A stretch of DNA of 64,000 nucleotides from Ktedonobacteria bacterium brp13. GTDB taxonomy: Bacteria > Chloroflexota > Ktedonobacteria > Ktedonobacterales > Ktedonobacteraceae. The stretch lies in NCBI GenBank assembly GCA_015099395.1, contig AP024096.1, forward strand, positions 3,162,001 to 3,226,000, written 5' to 3'. Of the stretch, positions 46,356 to 55,373 are shown one piece after another. Numbering within the stretch: the stretch's first letter is position 1; each line of letters starts with the position of its first letter. A program made the translations under genes and the position numbers. A model generated the notes under the pieces. It did no database searches. It was not told the origin of the DNA and was given only the letters and a program-made list of their open reading frames with translations.

Positions 46356-47600
46356 TCAATGTGTAAAAGGTAAGCTCAATCCTGGTTGCACATCCAGATC
46401 ATAGCCATGATGTTCACCAAGACTGAGGTGGAAGAAGGCAGCACTGGCAATCATAGCGGCATTGTCAGTACAAAAATCAATCGGAGGATAGTTCAGGCGC
46501 ACCCCCAGAGGCCGCAACTCCTGCTGCAAGCGTTCACGCAACCGCAGGTTCGCAGCCACACCACCAGCCAGGATCACCTGTTTCACTCGATACTCCTGTG
46601 CTGCCTTGCGTGTCTTCACCGACAGCACGTCAACAATAGCTTCCTGAAAGCCCGCCGCTAACAATGCGACATCAGGCACGCCCGCGCCATCTTGAGCGGC
46701 CTGCTCTCCCATACGGGTGTAGCGGGTATATTGCGTCTTGTGATTATCATCGTGCTGCACATGCGTCTGATCAGTCGCACCCTCCGCCAGATGCAGCATG
46801 GCAGTCTTGAGACCACTAAAGCTGAAGTCGTAGGTACCATGCAGCCAGGCACGTGGTAGACGGTAGGCACTACGCGCCTTCTTCAATGGGAGCTTTTGCG
46901 CGCTGTAGGCCTCTTCAGCCAGTCGAGCCATCTTCTGAATCGCCGGTCCGCCAGGATAACCGAGTCCCATTACACGCGCAACCTTATCCAGCGCCTCACC
47001 AGCGGCATCGTCACGCGTCCGCCCTAATAGCTGATAGTCGCCATGGTCCCGCACCAGCACCAGTTCGCTATGCGCACCCGAGACAACCAGCGCGATTAAA
47101 GGGAAGAGTGGATCACCCTCATGGAAACGCCAATCCGACGACGGAGCAAGAGCAGTTGCACTGACAGCAGCACTACCCGCACTCGCAGCCAGTGTAATCG
47201 GTCCAAGTGCAGGCTCAGAGACCAGCGTTGAGGCATGTAGCCAGTTTGCATAGAGGTGAGCCTCCAGGTGGTTGACACCGAGAAACGGCAGATTACGTGC
47301 CAGCGAGAGCGCCTTCCCGGTCGTCAGGCCAACCAGTAAAGAGCCCGCCAGACCTGGTCCATAGGTCGCCGCAATAGCATCGATCTCGTCCCAGGAACAA
47401 TGCGCCTGCGCTAATGCCGTCTCGATCACCGGAATGACAGCCGAGATCTGATGGCGTGAAGCGACTTCAGGAACCACCCCACCGTATTGATTATGAATTT
47501 CGATCTGAGAGGCAACCACATTCGAGACGATATAGCGCCCATCCCGCACAAGAGAGGCCGCCGTCTCATCACAAGAGCTCTCAATTCCAAGTACAAGCAT
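46356..47600 (-). CDS. tsaD: tRNA N6-threonylcarbamoyladenosine transferase TsaD
   Basis: TsaD, with TsaB and TsaE, transfers threonylcarbamoyl to A37 of ANN-decoding tRNAs. The 414-residue protein has LGIESSCDETAASLV, the iron-binding His pair in GVNHLEAHLYANWL, LVVSGAHSELVLV, YDFSFSGLKTAMLHL and the later FCTDNAAMIASAAFF. Compared with the usual 340 residues there is an Ala/Ser-rich insert of about 35 residues after HLEAHLYANWL and a second around 275-310. In-frame ATGs at 47618 and 47600 are both possible; 47600 gives the family N-terminus. Confidence 0.93.
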   Translation of the reverse strand: MLVLGIESSCDETAASLVRDGRYIVSNVVASQIEIHNQYGGVVPEVASRHQISAVIPVIETALAQAHCSWDEIDAIAATYGPGLAGSLLVGLTTGKALSLARNLPFLGVNHLEAHLYANWLHASTLVSEPALGPITLAASAGSAAVSATALAPSSDWRFHEGDPLFPLIALVVSGAHSELVLVRDHGDYQLLGRTRDDAAGEALDKVARVMGLGYPGGPAIQKMARLAEEAYSAQKLPLKKARSAYRLPRAWLHGTYDFSFSGLKTAMLHLAEGATDQTHVQHDDNHKTQYTRYTRMGEQAAQDGAGVPDVALLAAGFQEAIVDVLSVKTRKAAQEYRVKQVILAGGVAANLRLRERLQQELRPLGVRLNYPPIDFCTDNAAMIASAAFFHLSLGEHHGYDLDVQPGLSLPFTH

Positions 47601-47821
47601 CTTTTTCAGTATCCCCATCCCGGATTCACGATCCTCTAGCAACGCCATTCCGCCTGAACACACCGCCTGGCTACATCACTGTATATGTGCATAGCTTGTT
47701 CAGAATAGTGCCTGAATATATAGATATACTACGTTGCACATCCTAGATTACTGCCCACAGATAGCACGTAGAGAACATAAGAGAAGACACAATGGACCTC
47801 CCGGCGGACTCTCAACAGCAG

Positions 47822-48457
47822 CTATTCGGTTTCCAGACGTTGAAAGAGCGCCGCTTTTAACGCTAAAAATTTCTGTTTATACGCAGGAGAATTAATCTCA
47901 TCAGTCCACATAATAAGCGCATCTTCCTGATTATCACTATAGTAGCGATGACGCACTCCAGCCTCACGGAAACCATATTTGCGATACAGGTTCTGTGCGG
48001 TATGATTGGAGACGCGCACCTCAAGGGTAACCCACTTCGCCCCAATATTATAAGAAATATCAATGAGACTCACCAGCAAGAACTCACCAAGCCCATGACC
48101 ACGATGCTCTGGATGCATAGCGATCGTCGTCACATGCGCCTCATCAACCATGAGCCAGAGACCGGAGAAACCGATAATCGAGGCCAGGTCTGGTGAGGGA
48201 GCCAATGCGATCGGGCGACCAGGCAATAGAGAGAGCGGGAAAGGACGATTTTTACGCAACCTCTCCGACTCCTGGGATGCTGAGACTTGCTCTTCAAGAA
48301 TATGCTTATCGCGTAACACGATGTAATGCGCCCAACGATTATCTTGCAATTCCTTGCGATAGGCGCTCGGAGGCCACGTTGATGGATAGGCTAAACGCTC
48401 AATCTCAATAACGCGAGGCACGTCCGACATCGTCATTCTATCAATGACGTAACGCAC
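47822..48457 (-). CDS. rimI: Ribosomal protein S18 alanine N-acetyltransferase, RimI-like
   Basis: This GNAT enzyme of about 211 residues has MTMSDVPRVIEIERLAYPST at the N-terminus, the acetyl-CoA motif HPEHRGHGLGEFLLVSLI and LEVRVSNHTAQNLYRKYGF, typical of RimI. A non-standard insert of about 45 residues between strands (LEEQVSASQESERLRKNRPF onward) is Ser/Arg-rich. A GTG at 48457 has AAAGGG upstream; an ATG at 48481 is also open. Both overlap the end of tsaB, implying coupling. RimI genes commonly adjoin tsaB and tsaD. Confidence 0.87.
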   Translation of the reverse strand: MRYVIDRMTMSDVPRVIEIERLAYPSTWPPSAYRKELQDNRWAHYIVLRDKHILEEQVSASQESERLRKNRPFPLSLLPGRPIALAPSPDLASIIGFSGLWLMVDEAHVTTIAMHPEHRGHGLGEFLLVSLIDISYNIGAKWVTLEVRVSNHTAQNLYRKYGFREAGVRHRYYSDNQEDALIMWTDEINSPAYKQKFLALKAALFQRLETE

Positions 48458-49355
48458 CCTGTTCCCTTTCTGTCTTATCATGATCGCCGGCTCGTTCGGC
48501 GAACCCCGCAAGCAACGGCTGCTTACGAGTACTGCTAGTAATCGATGGACGGCGTAAATAGAGAGGCTCCAGACTCACAGGATCATCCTCTAGACCATCC
48601 AGTAGACGCTGTACAGCCAGTTGCGCCAGAGTAGACGCATGGCGCGCCGATTGTGCAGCGTTAAGAAAAAGACTCTGTGGTAATAACTGCATGAGAGTCT
48701 GTCGGGATGCCGCACTTATCTCTCCACACAAGAGAAACGGAAGTACGGAAGTTTTCGACTCATGCGCTCCATGCAATTCCTTCAACTCATTCAACTCATT
48801 CAACTCGTTCGACGCCCCGGACCCCTCTTCCACTGAGGAGGTAGCAGCCCATTCTTGAGCATGCGTACGGAGATAGCCGGCCAGCGCTGGTGCTGTCAGG
48901 ACCTGATAGTCACCCAACTGTTGCGTGCGATACGCCAACAGGCCATCGCTACTGGCGCGCGGTATAAACCGATAGCAAGCAGCGTAAAATTGCGAAGGTC
49001 CCGCTTGAAGCAACGCACAGACAATCCCTTGCCAGTGTGCCTGACGCGCGGCGATAAGCTCTAACGTACTGATACCGACCAGTGGCTTCCCCAGCGCGAA
49101 AGCCAGGCCCTTGGCCGTCGAGAGCGCCACACGGAGTCCATTAAAAGAGCCAGGGCCAATAGCTACAGCAATGGCGTCTAGCTGCTGCAATGAGAGCTGT
49201 CGCTCGGCTATGATGCGCTGAATAGACGCGAACAAGTCGATACTATGATTATTATTGCCCGCAAGCCAGGTATATTCACAGAGCAACTCATGCTCAGAGC
49301 AGAGAGAGACACTCGCACTGCCCATAGTAGAAGTATCAAAGGCCAGTAATTGCAT
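48441..49355 (-). CDS. tsaB: tRNA threonylcarbamoyladenosine synthesis protein TsaB
   Basis: TsaB is the catalytically inactive paralogue that pairs with TsaD. The 304-residue protein has MQLLAFDTSTMGSASVSLC, the dimer segment NNNHSIDLFASIQRII and VAIGPGSFNGLRVALSTAKG. It is longer than the usual 230 residues: an insert around 185-205 contains a NEL repeat encoded by 9-bp tandem units, and a polar C-terminal tail follows. The ATG at 49355 lies inside the end of tsaE. rimI overlaps its 3' end. Confidence 0.92.
   Translation of the reverse strand: MQLLAFDTSTMGSASVSLCSEHELLCEYTWLAGNNNHSIDLFASIQRIIAERQLSLQQLDAIAVAIGPGSFNGLRVALSTAKGLAFALGKPLVGISTLELIAARQAHWQGIVCALLQAGPSQFYAACYRFIPRASSDGLLAYRTQQLGDYQVLTAPALAGYLRTHAQEWAATSSVEEGSGASNELNELNELKELHGAHESKTSVLPFLLCGEISAASRQTLMQLLPQSLFLNAAQSARHASTLAQLAVQRLLDGLEDDPVSLEPLYLRRPSITSSTRKQPLLAGFAERAGDHDKTEREQGALRH
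48781..48807 (-). repeat. 9-bp tandem repeat inside tsaB
   Basis: TTCAACTCA is repeated three times (the last ends in G), encoding Asn-Glu-Leu units on the minus strand. The unit length keeps the frame. Confidence 0.85.
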
Positions 49356-49890
49356 AGGTCTTCTTCTGAAACTGTCGGAGCAGTTCACAATAGCGCGTGC
49401 CTGTCGCGACGAACAACAGACGCCGCTGCGCTTTCTCTTCAGGAGTCAAGCGCACGACGAGCCGTTCAGTAGGCCATAGCTCGGTAGCTTTATCAGCCCA
49501 CTCAACCACACAGACACCAGTACCATAAAAGTAATCTTCAAAACCAAGATCAAGGATCTCGTCCGGTTCGTCAAGTCGATACAGATCAAAATGATAGAGT
49601 GATAGCTGCGTAATAACGGGTAAGGCGACGGAGCCGCGATATTCTTTGAGCAGTGTAAATGTGGGGCTATTCACCACCTCAGTCACATGCATCCCCTTCG
49701 CGATTCCCTGAGTGATTGTTGTCTTGCCCGCCCCCAATTGACCATCGAGTAGAATAAGATCGCCCGCTCGTAGTAGTACGCCCAGAGCTTCACCCAGACG
49801 TTGCGTCTGCACTCCACTTTTACTTACCACCTCAAACGTGCAATATCCTTGCTCAGGCTGAACAACATGCTCAGAAAGCTCGTCACGCAC
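49336..49890 (-). CDS. tsaE: tRNA threonylcarbamoyladenosine synthesis ATPase TsaE
   Basis: TsaE is the ATPase that resets the TsaBD complex. The 184-residue protein has the P-loop LILLDGQLGAGKTTITQGIA, NSPTFTLLKEY, and the Walker B-like HFDLYRLDEPDEILDLGFED, all canonical. The reading frame is open about 170 bases further upstream. The GTG at 49890 preceded at six bases by GGAGGAG is the best start and gives a near-normal length. It overlaps tsaB by 20 bases, so tsaE-tsaB-rimI form a coupled unit. Confidence 0.9.
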   Translation of the reverse strand: MRDELSEHVVQPEQGYCTFEVVSKSGVQTQRLGEALGVLLRAGDLILLDGQLGAGKTTITQGIAKGMHVTEVVNSPTFTLLKEYRGSVALPVITQLSLYHFDLYRLDEPDEILDLGFEDYFYGTGVCVVEWADKATELWPTERLVVRLTPEEKAQRRLLFVATGTRYCELLRQFQKKTYAITGL

Positions 49891-50234
49891 AGAAAACTCC
49901 TCCCAACCGGGCATCACGCGATCGCTCTTGCCTACCTGCAGCACACGGCTGCTAGCAGCACAATTATTGACCAGACGACCGATAGAAACATCGAAATAAG
50001 GCATGCCCCAAACTTTTGTAACGGATAGCAGCGACCAGAAAGTTGGCCTGGCACCATCCACTAGCGCAGGGTATGGTGAATAACATTATAGCATAGTGCT
50101 AGAACTTCAGGCAGCCTGAACAGCCAAAAAACAGCGGAACCGCTACTGGACAGCAACGGCACGATCGACTATAATATAGTTAGCTTTACGAATGATTAGC
50201 AAATGCAACGAAAAAACTGCGCGAGGGAGCTGGT

Positions 50235-50831
50235 ATGGTTGAAGAGTTTCATTCATTGGATGCAGAGAGGGTGGAGGAGGTAAAGGAGGTAAAGGAGGTA
50301 AAGGAGATGGAGGAGATGGAGGGGATAAAGAAGAAGAGGGAAGAGACGGAGAAACTAGTGGAGGCGGAGAAGACCGCAGAGGCACTGGAGGCTGAGGAGT
50401 TGGGGGATGCTCTGGTGATTGCAAATCGACTGCGACCGATATTGTTGCGCCTGAATCGCTTCTTACGCAATGAAGCACATGATATGGGGGTCACCAATAT
50501 TCAGGCCAGTCTTTTAGGGAATATCGCACGGTCAGAGCCGCTAGGGCTGGGCGAGCTGGCAACACTGGAACATATCAGTGCACCGACGATGGTCAAGCAC
50601 GTCGATAAATTGGAGGCGGCTGGATTAGTGGAACGGATACGTAACAGTGAGGGGGATCGACGACGCGTAGAGTTGCGTGTGACAGAGGCTGGCAAAGCAT
50701 TTATGCTCGACCTGAGAGCCCGCCGAACAGCATGGCTGGCATCTCGCTTAGAGATGTTAGAACCGAAGGAACGTGCAGCCATAGCGGCAGCTATTGAGCC
50801 GCTACAACAGATCGCCAGGAGAGGTGAATGA
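50235..50831 (+). CDS. MarR-family regulator with a repeat-encoded acidic N-terminal extension
   Basis: The 198-residue protein has a winged-helix MarR domain (about 60-198) with LGELATLEHISAPTMVKHVD, KLEAAGLVERIRNSEGDRRR and VELRVTEAGKAF. The first 55 residues are nearly all Glu, Val, Lys and Met, encoded by 9-bp tandem repeats that read GGAGGTAAA. GAGGGAG before the ATG supports the start. The MFS gene overlaps its stop by four bases (ATGA), so it most likely regulates this pump. Confidence 0.9.
   Translation: MVEEFHSLDAERVEEVKEVKEVKEMEEMEGIKKKREETEKLVEAEKTAEALEAEELGDALVIANRLRPILLRLNRFLRNEAHDMGVTNIQASLLGNIARSEPLGLGELATLEHISAPTMVKHVDKLEAAGLVERIRNSEGDRRRVELRVTEAGKAFMLDLRARRTAWLASRLEMLEPKERAAIAAAIEPLQQIARRGE
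50276..50320 (+). repeat. 9-bp tandem repeats encoding the MarR extension
   Basis: Three GGAGGTAAA units are followed by two GGAGATGGA units, all in frame. Each unit contains a perfect Shine-Dalgarno-like GGAGG or a GGAG. Confidence 0.92.
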
Positions 50832-52159
50832 GCAATATCGTACGCAGAAAGCCGTTGGAACGGCTCCTCAACAGCCCGACATTCACCAGTATACGTATAC
50901 ATTATAACTACCGACTCTACTTCTCCGGACAATTCCTTTCGCAGGTCGGCACATGGCTACAGACAGCGGCGATGGCATGGCTGGTACTACAGCTCACACA
51001 TTCTGCGTTCGATGTTGGTATGCTCACATTCTGGCAATTCGGACCCTATCTGGCCTTCGGGCTCTTTGGTGGCGCGCTCTGCGACCGCTTCGATCATCGT
51101 ATCACACTGATCGTCACCCAGATCGCACTCGCGCTCTGTAGTAGCATCATCGCAGTATTGACGCTGATGCATATAGTAACCGTAGGGGATGCGTTCGCGA
51201 TTGCAGCCCTACGCGGCTTCGTCCTTGTCTTTAATAATCCCAGTCGACAGGCATTTATCGTACAGATGGTCGGACGCAAAGAGCTACCCAACGCCATTGC
51301 CCTCAACTCCAGCCTGATCAATGCCTCACGCATCGTCGGTCCTGGACTAAGTGGCCTTTTGATCGCTGCTTTTGGTGTCGGTGTCTGCTTCGGCATCGAC
51401 GCGATCAGTTATGTAGCGGTCATTATCTCGCTCATCGTGATGCATAAAGATGAGCTTATTCCGATCGAGCGACGTGTCCAGAAGCAGATCTTCAAGAGTA
51501 TCGGCGAAGGCTTTCGCTATACATTTCAGACGCCGCCCACCCTGCTGGCACTTGGCATCTTCCTCTTCATCGGCACCGCCAGCATCAACTTCAACGTCGT
51601 CTTGCCCCTGGTAGCCAGTGATACCCTGCACGCCAACTCGGTCGTCTATGGACTACTGACATCCTGCTTTGGAGCGGGTGCGCTGATCGGAGCATTGATT
51701 GCAGCATCTTTAGGGCGAGCAAACTGGCGTACCCTGTTGCTCAGCGCGGCAGTCTTCGGCATAAGCGAGATCGTCCTGGGTATGCAACATACCATCACCG
51801 GAACGATCATCCTCCTGCTGATCACAGGCATTAGCTATACGACCTATACCGCGAACACCAATACAATCGTTCAGATCTCAACGCCTGGCTATCTCCAGGG
51901 ACGTGTGGGCGGATTGTACAACTATATTTTTGCCGGTTCTAATGCGCCTGGCTCACTGCTCGACGGAGAGCTAGCCAGCGTTGGAGGGACACAGCTAGCA
52001 CTCGTGGTCGGTGGCGGGACCGCACTACTCTGCGCCATCGTTGGACTCTTATTCCATCGTAAGGCAACCAATACGATCACTACGCCACCAGACACTACAC
52101 TGGATACACCGAAAGAAAAAGAATACAAAGATGTCACTATAAGTGTGGCTAAAAGCTAA
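50828..52159 (+). CDS. MFS efflux transporter (MFS_3 type)
   Basis: The 443-residue protein has about 12 membrane helices with LYFSGQFLSQVGTWLQTAAM, FGGALCDRFDHRITLIVTQI (the MFS loop), and NNPSRQAFIVQMVGRKELPN, typical of the MFS_3/enterobactin-exporter group. Its start overlaps the MarR stop in an ATGA. The pairing suggests export of a toxic compound or metabolite sensed by the regulator; the substrate is unknown. Confidence 0.9.
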   Translation: MSNIVRRKPLERLLNSPTFTSIRIHYNYRLYFSGQFLSQVGTWLQTAAMAWLVLQLTHSAFDVGMLTFWQFGPYLAFGLFGGALCDRFDHRITLIVTQIALALCSSIIAVLTLMHIVTVGDAFAIAALRGFVLVFNNPSRQAFIVQMVGRKELPNAIALNSSLINASRIVGPGLSGLLIAAFGVGVCFGIDAISYVAVIISLIVMHKDELIPIERRVQKQIFKSIGEGFRYTFQTPPTLLALGIFLFIGTASINFNVVLPLVASDTLHANSVVYGLLTSCFGAGALIGALIAASLGRANWRTLLLSAAVFGISEIVLGMQHTITGTIILLLITGISYTTYTANTNTIVQISTPGYLQGRVGGLYNYIFAGSNAPGSLLDGELASVGGTQLALVVGGGTALLCAIVGLLFHRKATNTITTPPDTTLDTPKEKEYKDVTISVAKS

Positions 52160-52396
52160 TGATTGATTGAAGAGGAGTGTACACGCAGTAGTTTACCTCT
52201 TGCACTATACTGTCGATAGGAACTCAAAAAGCAACTCGCTGCACACACACAGGTAGCGTGTTATTTCGTTTGTACGTGTTGACTTCTGCTGACCAGCGAA
52301 ACGCTAAACAACGGTAAGGCATCATGCGTAGATACAAACATCTTTCCTAGAGTCTAGATCTTTATCTGAAGGACGCTATCGAATGGAGAGCAGGAA

Positions 52397-52642
52397 ATGG
52401 AACATACAGAACGATATGGCTTGCATGCAGCCATTGCCTTGAGCGCCGGGAATAAAGCGCGCACAGAGCAACCGAACGGAGAAAGTGTTGTGGTGTGGGA
52501 ATATGCCCATAAGCAGTATCAAATATGGATTGTTGGCAAGAATGATCAAATCTGGGACGGCGTGAGAGACGAAAAATTCATAGATGAGATGTACGAGAAA
52601 TTTCGCGTTGACCCGCATCAGAAGGCGTGGATCTCGATGTGA
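52397..52642 (+). CDS. Small hypothetical protein (81 aa)
   Basis: The 81-residue soluble protein has alternating beta-like segments (ESVVVWEYAHKQYQIWIVG) and a helical end (DEMYEKFRVDPHQKAWISM). GGAGAG seven bases before the ATG is a plausible ribosome site. A large hairpin follows 35 bases after the stop. I do not recognise a family. Confidence 0.6.
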   Translation: MEHTERYGLHAAIALSAGNKARTEQPNGESVVVWEYAHKQYQIWIVGKNDQIWDGVRDEKFIDEMYEKFRVDPHQKAWISM

Positions 52643-52677
52643 GTATAGCACAGCCTCAGGATGAGTAACAGCAGGGT

Positions 52678-52709
52678 GGTACGCCGTTCAGATACGTGAA
52701 CGGCGTACC
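52678..52709. terminator. 13-bp hairpin between convergent genes
   Basis: GGTACGCCGTTCA (52678-52690) pairs perfectly with TGAACGGCGTACC (52697-52709) around a 6-base loop. No T-run follows, so bidirectional termination is inferred from position. Its right arm merges with the tandem repeats. Confidence 0.55.
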
Positions 52710-52750
52710 TTGGCGTACCTTGGCGTACCTTGGCGTACCTTAGCGTACCT
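52701..52750. repeat. 10-bp tandem repeat overlapping the end of a gene
   Basis: Five units of TGGCGTACCT (with C or TA variants at the ends) follow one another at exact 10-bp spacing. The last codons and TAA stop of the zinc-ribbon gene lie in the rightmost units. They seem to have grown from the arm of the adjoining hairpin. Confidence 0.92.
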
Positions 52751-53312
52751 TAGCACCGCAGTTACGGCAGTACAGAGAATTGGAACGTACGACACTATGG
52801 CACTGCGGACAGAGAACCTGGCCCGGAGCTGGAGCCGCTCCAGCTCCGGCACCATAGGCTGCATTCGGATTTGGATTGGCGTTCTGGTTCGGATTCTGGT
52901 TTGCGTTCGGATTTGGGTTCGCATACCCGTTAGGATCGGTGCCATAGGGGTTTGCAGTCGGCGCATTTGGGGCTGGTGGAGCATAATTCATCGGCTGGTT
53001 GGGCGCGAACTGATCAACAGGATAGGCTTCGTTCTTCGCTTCCTGTAACTGCTGCTCGCGTGAACGCAGATCGTGATCCAGCTCAAAGATACTGGCACAG
53101 AGCCGCGAAAGCTGGGTATCACTTAATGTTCCCTGCTGATACAGGTTCATCGCAATCTGGCACAACTCCTCAGAGAGCTGAGCACGCTGCTCTATAAGTT
53201 TGTCGATCTCACTCTGTTTACTACGCACGCGCAACTGCTTTTGCGCTTCCCAGCCTGTACGGCTAACCGCAGAATTTACAAAGTTTTTAGCTGAATCAAA
53301 AAAATCGCTCAT
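52740..53312 (-). CDS. Zinc-ribbon protein with coiled-coil and Asn/Pro-rich linker
   Basis: The 190-residue protein has an N-terminal helical/coiled-coil part (about 1-95; QLSEELCQIAMNLYQQGTLS), a low-complexity linker rich in Asn, Pro and Ala (about 100-160), and a C-terminal Cys4 zinc ribbon (CPQCHS ... LYCRNCGAKV). Such zinc ribbons usually mediate protein contacts. The ATG at 53312 has GGAGG eight bases upstream. Function unknown. The stop codon falls inside the 10-bp tandem repeat. Confidence 0.8.
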   Translation of the reverse strand: MSDFFDSAKNFVNSAVSRTGWEAQKQLRVRSKQSEIDKLIEQRAQLSEELCQIAMNLYQQGTLSDTQLSRLCASIFELDHDLRSREQQLQEAKNEAYPVDQFAPNQPMNYAPPAPNAPTANPYGTDPNGYANPNPNANQNPNQNANPNPNAAYGAGAGAAPAPGQVLCPQCHSVVRSNSLYCRNCGAKVR

Positions 53313-53425
53313 GCAACGCCTCCACAATTTCACTGTTCAATAGCTACTGCTATAAATATATGCTGTATCAAGTATCTTTACGTTCTGAACGGAGAGATCC
53401 TTACCCTGACAGAACGTGTTATCTA

Positions 53426-53893
53426 TTATAATCTCTCAATGTCGGTAATAGCATGCGGATACAGACGAATTTCTTCCAGGCGACCAACACTGCTCATTTG
53501 CACCGCAACGACATCGATACGCCACGAGCGCTCACTGTAGAGCTCTTCGTGCGTACTGAGATAGTAGGCAATCGCACGCAACATTCTACGCACCTTGAGA
53601 GGCGTAATAGCCTCCTCCGGGATACCATAAGCGACGCCGCGCCGTGTCTTCACTTCAAGAAAGACCAGATCACCTTCATGCTCGGCGATAATATCGATCT
53701 CTCCATAACGACAACGAAAATTGCGCAACAAAATACAATATCCATCCTGTAGGATACGCTGAACCGCCAGTTGTTCACCACAACTACCCAGTTGCTGACT
53801 CGGCGAACCACTTGCACGACGCTGACTCTGCGACTTTTTTCTCTGCTCTTCTGCCACAGCCACCACTTTTCTGTCTTCCCACACACTTTGCAC
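53426..53893 (-). CDS. yraN: YraN/UPF0102 family nuclease-like protein
   Basis: The protein of up to 155 residues has LGSCGEQLAVQRILQDGYCI, NFRCRYGEIDIIAEHEGDLV and FLEVKTRRG, a PD-(D/E)xK nuclease-fold signature characteristic of the family, which is resolvase-like. The start is unclear: GTG codons at 53893 and just inside are possible, as the first 30 residues are basic and unstructured. The gene is commonly near rnhB or dprA elsewhere; here it stands alone. Confidence 0.87.
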   Translation of the reverse strand: MQSVWEDRKVVAVAEEQRKKSQSQRRASGSPSQQLGSCGEQLAVQRILQDGYCILLRNFRCRYGEIDIIAEHEGDLVFLEVKTRRGVAYGIPEEAITPLKVRRMLRAIAYYLSTHEELYSERSWRIDVVAVQMSSVGRLEEIRLYPHAITDIERL

Positions 53894-54180
53894 ACTCTAC
53901 ATATCCTGCACATTCACAAACATCTATACGCGTATGCGAAAGCATAGCAGTAGATACTGAAAGCCCTCCCACGCTCGACATCTCATATGTATGTACGTGC
54001 GGGATGCTGATGTGTTGTATATCAATACAGAATCAGGCTAAATAGGAGCTCATCTTTAGACACTTATGTTCTGGAGGATACTAAAGTTATGCAAGCATCT
54101 GCTTGACAGATGAAAAGCGGGAAAGATACGATAAGGATAGATTGTCGCTTCCTTTTTGGAAATAACACATAAAAAAGATG

Positions 54181-54201
54181 CATGGCACAAAATGTGCCAT
54201 G
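54181..54201 (+). promoter_or_regulatory. Hairpin in the leader of the MDR gene
   Basis: CATGGCAC pairs perfectly with GTGCCATG around AAAAT, ending ten bases before the likely ribosome binding site AAAAGGA. A dimeric repressor operator of 21 bp is also possible from its symmetry. Confidence 0.45.
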
Positions 54202-54227
54202 CCGTAATAGAAAAGGATAAGAATTCT

Positions 54228-55166
54228 ATGGCAGATTCAACGATCCAGAGTATTCGCGTACACCAGTATGGCGGCCCTGAACAACTCAAACTGGAGCAGG
54301 TGCAACGCCCCACACCAAAAGAGGGCGAGGTCCTGGTGCGAGTCCACGCAGCAGGCGTAAATCCGGTAGATTGGAAGATACGTCGTGGTGATTTTCAAAA
54401 TTTCTGGCCCAGAGAGCTCCCCTATGTACCAGGAGCTGATATCGCCGGCATCGTTGAAGAGGTTGGACCAGGCGTGACGGCTTTCCAGCCAGGACAGGCG
54501 GTATTTGGGCAGAGCGCAAATGGAGCCTATACGGAATACGCAATTGCTTCTATAGAGACACTGACCATAAAGCCAGAGAAGATAAGCTTTGATGAGGCCG
54601 CTACGATCCCGATAGGTGCAACCACCGCGTGGCAGGGGATCTTTGATAATGGCAAGCTCCAGCCGGGCCAGACGGTCTTAATCCAGGGTGCAGCAGGCGG
54701 TGTCGGCCTCTTCGCCGTACAGTTCGCACATTGGAAGGGCGCACACGTCATCGGTACAACCTCCGGCAAACATGTCGATGCTATCCGCCAGCTCGGTGCT
54801 GACACAGTCATCAACTATGAAGATACCCCCATCGAGAACGCCGTAGAGAAGGTTGACCTGGTACTGGACACAGTAGGAGGTACAACGCTCGCACAATCCT
54901 ATCAATTGGTCAAGCGCGGAGGCCATCTTGTCACCATCGCAGGCGCACCTGATGAAGCGAAAGCAAAGGAACTTGGTATTCACGTCGCGTCTTTTTCGGC
55001 CAAAGTATCAAGCCAACTACTCCAGCAGTTTGCGCAACTCATCGAAGAGGGTCAGGTAAGAGTCATTATTGAAAAGACCTACCCTTTGAGCGCAGCCGTG
55101 CAGTCCCATGAGCACAGTCAGAGCGGTCATGGCTTAGGCCGTATCGTCCTGCATATCGCCGACTAG
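54228..55166 (+). CDS. NADP-dependent MDR oxidoreductase (quinone-oxidoreductase type)
   Basis: The 312-residue protein is a zinc-independent medium-chain dehydrogenase/reductase. It has VRVHAAGVNPVDWKIRRGDF, YVPGADIAGIVEEVGPGVTA, the nucleotide-binding VLIQGAAGGVGLFAVQFA, and VDLVLDTVGG near the C-terminus. Catalytic-zinc Cys residues are lacking. The ATG at 54228 has AAAAGGA upstream and matches the family start, although the frame is open 72 bases earlier. Substrate unknown; quinone or enone reduction is likely. Confidence 0.92.
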   Translation: MADSTIQSIRVHQYGGPEQLKLEQVQRPTPKEGEVLVRVHAAGVNPVDWKIRRGDFQNFWPRELPYVPGADIAGIVEEVGPGVTAFQPGQAVFGQSANGAYTEYAIASIETLTIKPEKISFDEAATIPIGATTAWQGIFDNGKLQPGQTVLIQGAAGGVGLFAVQFAHWKGAHVIGTTSGKHVDAIRQLGADTVINYEDTPIENAVEKVDLVLDTVGGTTLAQSYQLVKRGGHLVTIAGAPDEAKAKELGIHVASFSAKVSSQLLQQFAQLIEEGQVRVIIEKTYPLSAAVQSHEHSQSGHGLGRIVLHIAD

Positions 55167-55373
55167 TGCAGTATCCTACCAGCGGATCGAGAGAGAGTAG
55201 GAGTCGCCGCGCTTCCCTCTTCTCTAGAGTATACTCGCAAAACCTAAAGGTTTAGTGATAAAACACCAGGCACCGCCAGCAGTATTCCTGCTTCTCTGAC
55301 AAATAGGTAATACTATCTGTCAGAGAGGCATAACACTAGCCCTATTGCACGCTATACAGAAAATGCATCTTAA

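Noticed and set aside
52701..52750. Possible CRISPR array
   Set aside because: Units are directly adjacent 10-mers with no spacers.
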